A DNA stretch of 64,000 nt from Methylobacterium sp. Leaf112 (GTDB lineage: Bacteria; Pseudomonadota; Alphaproteobacteria; Rhizobiales; Beijerinckiaceae). Made by a program: the position numbers and the translations under genes. The notes under the pieces were generated by a model, which worked only from the letters and a program-made list of their open reading frames with translations, had not been told where the DNA came from and ran no database searches. The stretch is taken from NCBI RefSeq assembly GCF_001423295.1, contig NZ_LMNG01000023.1:856-64855 (forward strand), given 5' to 3'. Every line of letters begins with the position of its first letter. Position 1 is the stretch's first letter. This document shows positions 9,164 to 16,775 of the stretch, one piece after another.

Positions 9164-10533
9164 CGGGCGCCGCCAAGCAGATCCGGCTCAACGCGTTCAA
9201 CATGAACTGCGTCGGTCACATCAACCACGGCCTCTGGACCCATCCGCGCGACCGCTCGGCCGAGTACAACACGCTGCGCTACTGGACGGACCAGGCCAAG
9301 CTCCTGGAACGCGGCCTGTTCGACGGGATGTTCATCGCCGACATCCTCGGCGTCTACGACGTCTACGGCGGCGGCATCGACGTGACGGCACGGGAAGCCG
9401 TGCAACTGCCGGTGAACGACCCGACGCTGATCGTTCCGGCCATGGCGGCGGTGACGGAGCATCTCGGCTTCGGCGTCACCGTCAACGTCTTCGCGGAAGC
9501 GCCCTACACCTTCGCCCGGCGCCTCTCGACGCTCGACCATCTCACCGGCGGGCGGGTCGGCTGGAACATCGTCACCGGCTATCTCGAGAGCGCCCATCGC
9601 GGCCGGGGCGAGACCCTTCCGGCGCACGACCGCCGCTACGATTACGCCGATGAGTATCTGGAGGTGCTCTACAAGCTCTGGGAGGGAAGCTGGGACGACG
9701 CGGCGGTACGCCGGGACCGCGGGGCACGGGTGTTCGGCGATCCGGCGTTGATCCGGCCGGTCTCCCATCGCGGCGAGTTTCTTTCGGTCGACGGCTACCA
9801 CTTGTGCGAACCCTCGCCGCAGCGGACGCCCGTGCTCTATCAAGCGGGCGCCTCCGGCCGGGGCCGCGCCTTCGCCGGGCGACACGCCGAGTGCGTGTTC
9901 ATCTCGGCGCGGGACAAAGCGGCGGCCCGAGACGCCGTCCGGGCGATCCGGGCAGAGGCCGCCGCCGCCGGGCGCGACCCACAGGACGTGAAGGTGTTCA
10001 TCGGCATCGCCGCCATCCCCGGCCGCACCCGTGCCGAAGCGGAGGATAAGCGCGCCGAGTACATGCGCTACGCCAGCGCCGAGGCCGGGCTCGCCCACTT
10101 CTCCGCCTCCACCGGCATCGATTTCGCCCGCTACGGCCTCGACGAGCCGATCCCCTACGCCCCCGGCAACGCGATCCAGTCGGCCACCGCGGCTGCGGCC
10201 AAGCGCGGGCTGACCAAACGCGACCTCCTTGCGGAACTCGGCCTCGGCGGCCGCTACGCGGTGCTGACCGGGGACGCTACGTCCATCGCGGACGAACTGC
10301 AATCCTGGGTCGAGGAGGGCGAAGTAGACGGGTTCAACCTCAGCCGCATCGTCGTGCCGGAAAGCTTCTCGGACTTCATCGATCTCGTGATCCCCGAGCT
10401 TCAGGACCGCGGCCTGTACAAGACCGCCTACGCGCCGGGCTCGTTCAGAAACAAGCTGTTCGGCGCGGGCGACCGCCTACCCGCCCGCCACGCCGCCCAA
10501 GCCTACCGAGGCGCCGCCGCCGTGAGCGGCTGA
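9160..10533 (+). CDS. LLM-class flavin-dependent monooxygenase (NtaA/SnaA/DszA/DmoA type)
   Basis: A 457-aa bacterial-luciferase-like, FMNH2-dependent monooxygenase of the long NtaA/SnaA/SoxA group. Landmarks are LFDGMFIADILG near residue 53, VGWNIVTGYLESAHRG near 131-146, and LYQAGASGRGRAFAGRHAECVF near 227. Members cleave C-S or C-N bonds (dibenzothiophene sulfone, dimethyl sulfide, nitrilotriacetate), taking reduced flavin from a separate reductase. No reductase gene lies next to it. Coupling by ATGA overlap to a methionine-type importer suggests that the imported organosulfur compound is oxidised to release sulfite or a reduced sulfur fragment. The exact substrate is not predictable. Confidence 0.85.
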   Translation: MTGAAKQIRLNAFNMNCVGHINHGLWTHPRDRSAEYNTLRYWTDQAKLLERGLFDGMFIADILGVYDVYGGGIDVTAREAVQLPVNDPTLIVPAMAAVTEHLGFGVTVNVFAEAPYTFARRLSTLDHLTGGRVGWNIVTGYLESAHRGRGETLPAHDRRYDYADEYLEVLYKLWEGSWDDAAVRRDRGARVFGDPALIRPVSHRGEFLSVDGYHLCEPSPQRTPVLYQAGASGRGRAFAGRHAECVFISARDKAAARDAVRAIRAEAAAAGRDPQDVKVFIGIAAIPGRTRAEAEDKRAEYMRYASAEAGLAHFSASTGIDFARYGLDEPIPYAPGNAIQSATAAAAKRGLTKRDLLAELGLGGRYAVLTGDATSIADELQSWVEEGEVDGFNLSRIVVPESFSDFIDLVIPELQDRGLYKTAYAPGSFRNKLFGAGDRLPARHAAQAYRGAAAVSG

Positions 10534-11341
10534 CGGCAGACGCCGCGATACCGGCGGGCATGGCCGCGGCGATGGACGGGCGAAGCAGAACACCCCCAAA
10601 CGCGTCTTGGAGATCGTCGCAGGGAGAGATCCGCAAGTGTCCGGCCGGCGCCGTCGGCCAAGGCAGCGGTGGGATCGTGCTCACAGGCTTCATCCCCCTG
10701 ATGTCCTCATCCCCCGTGGTATCCTCATCCTCCGTGGTATCTTCATCCCCCGTGGTATCCTCGGGCCGCGTCGTACGGGTAGGCCCGGACGCGTTCACCG
10801 ACGCGCGCGGGATTCGCGGCGGCGCCGTTGTCAGGCCGCCCGCCGCGCCCGGGGAGGCAGCTCGCGAAGGTGGACTTGGCCGGGTGGGTCCGGGTCGCCG
10901 CACAGGAAGGCGAGTGCACCAGGCACCGCGATCGGTGCGCCGCGATCGCCCGGGGTCGCATCCCGAACCTATGTCTTCGCATGAGAAAGCGCGATCCCCG
11001 CAGGGAAACGACAGCGCGAGCGCGCGGCGGTCGAACATCCGCGGGCACGCTTCACCGGCTCGGAGCCACCTCCTCAAGACAACCCAGGGTCGCATAGAAT
11101 ACGGATCGCTGGTTCCGGGACGGGACGGCTCGGCACAACAGGACGTCCAGGATCGATTGCTGCGCGACCCAGCACGTGTACCTATGGCTGGATCGGAAGT
11201 ACAAATCTGTATTTGCGACGATCTCATGAAGACCATCATCGTCCATGTCCCTGCACAACCAAGCAGACCGGCGCGATTTTCCGTGATTCGACCGATCGTC
11301 CGGTGTAGGTTTTCTACCGTCCGAGCCTGGAGAGCGCCCCC
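10534..11341. other. 808-bp non-coding region before the type VI cluster
   Basis: No supported gene. It contains a short minisatellite (10705-10758) and, in the last 250 bp, an AT-richer stretch (about 11195-11330) likely to hold the tssF promoter. A purine-rich ribosome site (GGAGAG) precedes the GTG start at 11342. Overlapping long frames on both strands show no family similarity. Confidence 0.5.
10705..10758. repeat. 18-bp tandem repeat, three copies
   Basis: The unit CCTCATCCCCCGTGGTAT occurs at 10705-10722, 10723-10740 (one change) and 10741-10758 (one change), with a degenerate partial copy just before. It is contiguous with no spacers, so it is not a CRISPR. Confidence 0.9.
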
Positions 11342-13150
11342 GTGAACGACCGCCTCTACGGCTTTTACAATTCCGAACTCGAGGCCCTGCGCGGCCTCGG
11401 CGGCCGGTTCGCCGAGCGGCATCCGAAAATCGCCGGGCGGCTGCGGCTGTCGCCAGATGCCATCGACGATCCCCATGTGGCCCGGCTGATCGAGAGCTTC
11501 GCCTTCATCGCTGCGCGCCTGCGGCTCAAGCTCGACGACGACTTTCCCGAGCTCACCGAGACACTGCTCGAATTCCTCTATCCGCACTACCTCGCGCCGA
11601 TCCCGGCGCTCGCCGTGACGCAGGTGGCGTTCCCGCCAGACCTCAAGGAGGTCATCACCCTACCGCGCGGCGCCGTGGTCGAGAGCGAGGTGCTGGGGGG
11701 CGACGTCTGCCGGTTCCGGACCACGCAGGACGTGGAGCTCTGGCCCGTCCGGGTCGCCTCGGTCGCCCTGACCGGGCGCCCCCTCGTCGCGCCGCCCTGC
11801 CCGCATGTCGAGGCGCCCGCCAGCCTGCGGATCGTCCTGGAGACCGTCGATCCGGGCGTGACCTTCACGGATCTCGGCGTCGACCGCCTGCGCTTCTACC
11901 TGCGGGCGCCCTGGCAGCCGGCGGTGGCGCTCTACGAACTCCTGCTCAACGACTGCCTCGAGATCGCCCTCGCGGATCACGCCGAGGACGGGGGAGCCGT
12001 CTTCATCGGGCCGGACGCGATCCGCGCGGTGGGGTTCGAGCCCGCCGAAGCGGTGCTGCCGCCCGCGCCGCGGTCGCATCCGGCCTACCGCCTGCTGACG
12101 GAGTTCTTCGCCTATCCGCAGAAGTTCCTCTTCCTCGACCTGTCGCGCCTCTCGGCGAAGACCCTGCGGCGGGCCGGCAACCGCCTGGAGATCTTCTTCT
12201 ATCTCGGCCGGCATGCGCAGGAGCTCGAACGGGCCTGCACCGCCGGAACCTTCGCCCTTGCCTGCACGCCGGTCGTCAACCTGTTCGAGCAGCGCGCCGA
12301 ACCGATCATGCTCACCCAGGTGGCGAGCGAGTACGCTCTCGTGCCCGACGCGCGTAGGCACGCCTCGCGCGAGGTCTACGCGGTGGAACGCGTCACCCTG
12401 ACCGACCGCGCCGGGATGACCCGCGACGCGAGTCCCCTGTTCGGACGGACGCTGGCCCAGCACGACGCGGTCGGCGCGCTCTACTGGCAGCTGCGCCGCC
12501 GGCATCTGGCGGAAGGGGGCGAAGGCACGGATGCCCGGCTCGCCCTCGTCGATGCGGCCGCCTCCCCGGCCTCGCCCACGGATGCGGTCCTCTCCGTCGA
12601 CACCACCTGCATCAACCGGGACCTGCCCGCCCGCCTGCCCTATGGCGGCGAGCACCCGGTCCTCACGGTGCTGCGCGGACCGGGCGAGGTCGGGCGCCTG
12701 AAAGCCCTGACGCCCTTCACCGCCACCCTGCGGCTCACGCCGGGCGACGGCCTCCTGTGGCGGCTGATCTCGCACCTGACGCTCAACCACCTGTCGCTCT
12801 CCAACGGCGAGGGCGGACCGGAGGCGCTGCGCGAGATCCTGCGGCTCTACGACTTTCGCGATGCGCCGGAGACCCGCACCCTCATCGACGGGATCGTGTC
12901 CGTCACGCACCGGCGCGCGACGGCGCGGGTGGCCGAGGGCGGTCTCGCACGCGGCCTCGACATCGAGGTGGAGATGGACCGCCGCTACATCGATCCGGGC
13001 GCGGCCTTCCTGCTCGGGCAGGTGCTCGACCGTTTCTTCGGCCTCTACGTCAACCTCAACAGCTTCACGCGCCTGACCCTGCGGATGCGCGGGGCCGCCC
13101 GGGCGCTGAAGACATGGCCCGCCCGCTCCGGCGCCAGGCCGCTCGTATGA
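11342..13150 (+). CDS. tssF: Type VI secretion baseplate subunit TssF
   Basis: A 602-aa TssF/VasA/ImpG protein, a structural subunit of the T6SS baseplate wedge (TssE-F-G-K) related to phage gp6. The hallmark N-terminus YNSELEALRGLGGRFAERHPKIA and the FAFIAARLRLKLDDDFPELTETLLEFLYPHYLAP region are both clear. Its length is normal for the family (about 590-620). It starts with GTG 11342 behind GGAGAG. The stop overlaps the tssG start (ATGA, 13147-13150), giving a two-gene operon that converges on the ppkA end of the next block. TssF packs with TssG around the VgrG hub; no vgrG is seen in the window. Confidence 0.95.
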   Translation: MNDRLYGFYNSELEALRGLGGRFAERHPKIAGRLRLSPDAIDDPHVARLIESFAFIAARLRLKLDDDFPELTETLLEFLYPHYLAPIPALAVTQVAFPPDLKEVITLPRGAVVESEVLGGDVCRFRTTQDVELWPVRVASVALTGRPLVAPPCPHVEAPASLRIVLETVDPGVTFTDLGVDRLRFYLRAPWQPAVALYELLLNDCLEIALADHAEDGGAVFIGPDAIRAVGFEPAEAVLPPAPRSHPAYRLLTEFFAYPQKFLFLDLSRLSAKTLRRAGNRLEIFFYLGRHAQELERACTAGTFALACTPVVNLFEQRAEPIMLTQVASEYALVPDARRHASREVYAVERVTLTDRAGMTRDASPLFGRTLAQHDAVGALYWQLRRRHLAEGGEGTDARLALVDAAASPASPTDAVLSVDTTCINRDLPARLPYGGEHPVLTVLRGPGEVGRLKALTPFTATLRLTPGDGLLWRLISHLTLNHLSLSNGEGGPEALREILRLYDFRDAPETRTLIDGIVSVTHRRATARVAEGGLARGLDIEVEMDRRYIDPGAAFLLGQVLDRFFGLYVNLNSFTRLTLRMRGAARALKTWPARSGARPLV

Positions 13151-14181
13151 GCCCGCGCGTTGGAAAGGCCGTCCCGGAGCGGCTCGGCGACAAGCTCGCC
13201 GCCGAGATCGACCGCTTCGAGCCGTTCGAGGGCTTGCGCCTCGTCGAGGCGTTCGGCCCCGGGCCCGCGCCGGACGAGGCGGAGGCCCCGGCCGATCGGC
13301 CCCTCGCGACGGGCGCCCTGACGAGCCGGCACGTCGCCACGCCCCTCGTGCCGGGCGGTCGCTTCGGCCTGGACCGGAGCGGGATTCCCGAGATCGCCTT
13401 CGTCGGGCTCGCCGGCCCCCTCGGCCCGCTGCCGCCGATCTACACCGAGGTGGCGCTCAAGGAACGCAAGGCGCGCAATCCGGGATTCGCGGCCTTCCTC
13501 GACGTATTCGTCGCCCGGATCACGACGGCCTTCCTGGACACCTCCGAGAAGTATCGGCTTCCGGCCCTGGTGGCGCGCCGCGGCAGCGGCGGGGCCAACC
13601 GCATGACGGAGGCGTTGCGCGCCCTCATGGGCCTCGGCCTGCCGTCGCATCGGGGCCGGCTCGCCACCCCGGACGCCGAACTCCTGCCCTATGCGGGCCT
13701 GCTCGGGCGGGACGTGCGCTCGGCCGCGGGCCTCGAAGTGCTCCTGGCCGACCGGCTCGGCACGCCGATCCGGGTCGCGCCGTTCATCGCACGGTGGCTG
13801 CCCATCGCCCCCGCCGAGCAGAGCCGCCTTGCCGGGCCGAACCCGGCCTTCGGACGCCTCGGCGTCGATGCCGTCGCGGGCTCGGGGATCATGGATGCCT
13901 CCAGCACCTTCCGGGTGGTGGTGGGGCCCCTCGACGCGGCGACCTTCGCGGCCTTCGCGCCCGACGGGACGCGGATGGCGGAACTGGTGGAGCTCGTGCG
14001 GCTCTACATGGACCCCGGCCTCGACTTCGACGTCCAGATCATCCTGCGCAGGGACGACGTGCCCGAGTGCCGACTCGGCCCGGCCGCCCCGTCCCTCGGC
14101 TGGAACGCCTGGCTGCGCCAGCTGCCCGCCGAGCGCGACGCCGATCAGTCGGTGCACGATCCCATGCGGGGCGCGCACTGA
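13147..14181 (+). CDS. tssG: Type VI secretion baseplate subunit TssG
   Basis: A 344-aa TssG/VasB/ImpH baseplate protein of normal size. Recognisable features are FEGLRLVEAF, the conserved region GLAGPLGPLPPIYTEV at about residue 88, HRGRL and FLDTSEKYRLPAL. The ATG at 13147 was chosen because it gives the ATGA overlap with tssF and removes a long unrelated N-terminal extension. TssG contacts TssF, TssK and TssE in the wedge. The gene ends 51 bp before the convergent kinase gene. Confidence 0.95.
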   Translation: MSPRVGKAVPERLGDKLAAEIDRFEPFEGLRLVEAFGPGPAPDEAEAPADRPLATGALTSRHVATPLVPGGRFGLDRSGIPEIAFVGLAGPLGPLPPIYTEVALKERKARNPGFAAFLDVFVARITTAFLDTSEKYRLPALVARRGSGGANRMTEALRALMGLGLPSHRGRLATPDAELLPYAGLLGRDVRSAAGLEVLLADRLGTPIRVAPFIARWLPIAPAEQSRLAGPNPAFGRLGVDAVAGSGIMDASSTFRVVVGPLDAATFAAFAPDGTRMAELVELVRLYMDPGLDFDVQIILRRDDVPECRLGPAAPSLGWNAWLRQLPAERDADQSVHDPMRGAH

Positions 14182-14232
14182 GCCCGACGCCGGGTGTCGT
14201 CCGGCCGGACGCTCGCGCGGCTCGCTCGCGCG

Positions 14233-15303
14233 TCAGCGCCGCCGCAACACGCGCGGCAGCCAGCCGCACGCACCGAGCCGCGACAGGACCTCCTCCGCCG
14301 AGGGCCGGCGGTCCGGATCGGCGCGCAGCAGGGCCCGCACCAGGCGCCCCAACCGGCCGTCGAGGCCGCTGTCCGGCGGCCGCAGCCGCGCCGCCCGCGC
14401 GCTCTCGCGATCGGTGCCGAGGGGCGGCCGCTCGCCCCGCGCGGCGCAGGCGAGGAGGAGGCCGAGGGCGAAGAGGTCCGCGGCCGGACCGCCGGGCTGC
14501 CCGTCGAGCTGCTCGGGGGCGGCGACGGACCACTTGCCCGCGAACGCGATCTCCGGATCGGGCTCGCCGATCCTCCGGGCGACGCCGAAATCGATCAGCG
14601 TGGCGCCCGCGGCACCACCGCACAGCATCACGTTCTCGGGCGAAAGATCGCCGTGCACGAAGCCGGCCGCATGAACGGCCGCGAGGGCGCCGGCGATGCG
14701 CCGGGCCAGGACCGCGACCTCGTCCGGCGCCAGGCCCCCCCGGGCCCAGATCGCCCGTGCCAGCGTCTCGCCGTGGAGCAGGTCCATGACGATGAAGGCG
14801 CGGCCGTCGGCGTGCCGCAGCAGATCGCGCACCTGCGGGATGGCCTCGTGGCGCAGGCTCATCAGCGTGCGGGCCTCGGCGACGTGGAGACGGGCGATGA
14901 CCGGATCGCGGACGCGATCCGGCCGCAGGATCTTCACGGCGTGGTCGCGCCGCAACTCGCGATGGCGGACCTGGTAGATCTCGGCGATCCCGCCCCGTCC
15001 GATGCGGTCGCGCACCACGTAGGTGTTGGCCAGGACCGTATCGGGGCTGAGCGAGGCGGTGTCCGGCGCGTCCGGCGCGGCGGAAGGCTGCGCGCGCGAC
15101 GCCTGCGCCAGGGCGGAGCCGCCGTCGCCGAGGCGGTCGAGGGCGGCGCGCGCCGCGTCCACCAGCGCCCGTCGCTCGGGTTCGAGGCGCGGACGGCCGT
15201 CGCCACCGGCGACGATGGCCTGGACCAGGGCGTCGAGGCGCACCTGGACCCGCAGGGTTTCACGCCGGGCGGCCTCGCCCTCCACGCTCGCCGCCTCACC
15301 CAT
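14233..15303 (-). CDS. ppkA: T6SS-associated Ser/Thr protein kinase (PpkA-like), HGD-type catalytic loop
   Basis: A 356-aa protein kinase in the position of PpkA, which phosphorylates the FHA protein or TssL to switch on T6SS assembly. Kinase landmarks: glycine loop GRGGIAEIY (about 102-110), AVKIL lysine (about 124), catalytic loop VHGDLSPENVML (about 216-227), IDFGVAR and AAPEQLDG. The usual HRDLKP is HGDLSP, so the Arg and the catalytic-loop Lys are replaced. Asp and Asn remain, so activity is possible. It is shorter than Pseudomonas PpkA, with no visible transmembrane or periplasmic sensor domain. The start at 15303 was chosen because it overlaps the stop of the upstream phosphatase by 8 nt. 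It is the last gene of the long minus-strand operon. Confidence 0.88.
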   Translation of the reverse strand: MGEAASVEGEAARRETLRVQVRLDALVQAIVAGGDGRPRLEPERRALVDAARAALDRLGDGGSALAQASRAQPSAAPDAPDTASLSPDTVLANTYVVRDRIGRGGIAEIYQVRHRELRRDHAVKILRPDRVRDPVIARLHVAEARTLMSLRHEAIPQVRDLLRHADGRAFIVMDLLHGETLARAIWARGGLAPDEVAVLARRIAGALAAVHAAGFVHGDLSPENVMLCGGAAGATLIDFGVARRIGEPDPEIAFAGKWSVAAPEQLDGQPGGPAADLFALGLLLACAARGERPPLGTDRESARAARLRPPDSGLDGRLGRLVRALLRADPDRRPSAEEVLSRLGACGWLPRVLRRR

Positions 15304-16759
15304 CGGCGCCGACGACATCGACGACGACGGCCGAGATGTTGTCGCGCGCACCGGCGATCAGCGCGTCGTCGATGGCGCTTCCGACGGCCTCCTGCGGGGT
15401 GCCGTGACCGACGGCGTGGCCGAGCCCGGCCTCGCCGAGCGCTCCGACCAGCCCGTCGCTGCACAGGACGAAGCGGTCCCCCGGCCGGATCGTCCCCTCG
15501 ACCCAGTCCGCCGCGAACGCATCCTCCGCCCCGACCGCACGGGTGACCATCCTGCGGCCCTCGCGGGTCACGTGGTCCTGCGTCAGGGGCCGGAGCGCAT
15601 GGCCGCGCAGGAGATAGGCGCGGCTGTCCCCGACCCAGACCACGGCGTAGCGGCCCCGGTGGACGAGGAGCGCCACCACGACGGCCGCCACGATCTCCTC
15701 GGGCCCGAGCCGGCGGGCACGGGCCCGCAGGGCGGCGTTCGCCTCCAGGAGGAGATGGTCGATCTCCGCCCGCTCCGGCGCGCGGCCGAGGGGGGCCGGC
15801 ATCGCCTCGAGCCGGTCGGCGACGACGCCGGCCGCGTAGTCCGCCGCCGCATGGCCGCCGGCGCCGTCGACCACCGCCCACAGGCCGAGGTCCGACCGGT
15901 TCACCACGGCGTCGTCGTTGCGCCGCCGCCGAGTCCCCTTGTGCGACCGGGCGGCCCCGACGAGCTTGACCAGCCCCGGATCGGGCTCAGGTTCCGGGGG
16001 CCCGGCGGACTTCGACGCGGCGGGCGGCCCGGCCCGTAGGCCCTCGTGCCAGCCCCATTCGCGCCAGCGCCCGTCGAGCAGAGCGGCGAACTGATCGGGT
16101 TCCGGCGCCGCGTCATGGAGGAGCAGGGACGGCGCCACGGTGCTCGAGCCTCGCGTCCACCAGGCGGAGAAGGGTCGGTTCGTCCCCGCCAGCATCGCCT
16201 CGACGGCGTCGGCATAGGCCTGGATCGGGCCATCCGCGCCGTCGCGCGCGAAGCGGCTCGGGTTCGGCCGGGCCGGCTCGTCCGGTATCGGGGCCGGCGG
16301 GCCGAACGCGCGCACGGCCTCCTCGAAGGCCTCGAAATCGTAAGCGTCGTCGAGACAGCTCCGGGCCAGGGCCTCGACACCGTCGAACCAGGCTTCGGCG
16401 GCGCGCACGAGCCGCCACGGGCTGGCCAAGCCCGGAAGTTCGAGGGCGATCACCAGGGGGAAATAGCGACCGACCCGGTCGACGGAGGGCATCAGGACGC
16501 CGGCCGTCGCATGCGGCCCGAGGGTCCCGGGGCCGGCGACGAAGCGCCAGACCGGGGCGACGAGATAGGTCGGCAACCACTCCGTTCCGAGCTGGCGCCG
16601 GCTCGTCACGATGGCGCGGGACAGCCATTGGTCGAGGGCGGCCTGCAGGGCCTGACCCAGGCGGCGGTTCACGAAGTCGCCCCGGGTCGGGACCTTGCCG
16701 AAGAAGCCGAGCTGCGGCGGGCCGGGCGGCGCGGCGCCGGCCGCGCGCTTCACGGGCAT
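15296..16759 (-). CDS. TagF-PppA fusion: T6SS repressor joined to PP2C phosphatase
   Basis: A 487-aa two-domain regulator. Residues about 15-235 are TagF/ImpM (FFGKVPTRGDFVNRRL, then the GVLMPSVDRVGRYFPLVIA motif), a post-translational brake on T6SS assembly. After a Pro-rich linker, residues about 265-485 are a PP2C-type phosphatase like PppA, with metal-binding motifs NDDAVV, VDGAGGH, VGDSRAYL, CSDGL and ARDNISAVV. PppA removes the phosphate that PpkA adds to the FHA protein or TssL. The same fusion is known from Agrobacterium T6SS, another alphaproteobacterium. Kinase and fused phosphatase-repressor overlap by 8 nt, so opposing activities are made together. It lies 16 bp downstream of tssM. 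Confidence 0.92.
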   Translation of the reverse strand: MPVKRAAGAAPPGPPQLGFFGKVPTRGDFVNRRLGQALQAALDQWLSRAIVTSRRQLGTEWLPTYLVAPVWRFVAGPGTLGPHATAGVLMPSVDRVGRYFPLVIALELPGLASPWRLVRAAEAWFDGVEALARSCLDDAYDFEAFEEAVRAFGPPAPIPDEPARPNPSRFARDGADGPIQAYADAVEAMLAGTNRPFSAWWTRGSSTVAPSLLLHDAAPEPDQFAALLDGRWREWGWHEGLRAGPPAASKSAGPPEPEPDPGLVKLVGAARSHKGTRRRRNDDAVVNRSDLGLWAVVDGAGGHAAADYAAGVVADRLEAMPAPLGRAPERAEIDHLLLEANAALRARARRLGPEEIVAAVVVALLVHRGRYAVVWVGDSRAYLLRGHALRPLTQDHVTREGRRMVTRAVGAEDAFAADWVEGTIRPGDRFVLCSDGLVGALGEAGLGHAVGHGTPQEAVGSAIDDALIAGARDNISAVVVDVVGADG

Positions 16760-16775
16760 GGGCCACGCCCCCCCG

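Noticed and set aside
10705..10758. CRISPR-like short repeats
   Set aside because: The units are contiguous without spacers and only three copies; no cas gene in the window.
10445..11587. 380-aa minus-strand frame spanning the pre-T6SS gap
   Set aside because: It overlaps the tssF start in antisense and its repeat-encoded DEDTTG segment is simply the minisatellite; no ribosome site or family similarity.
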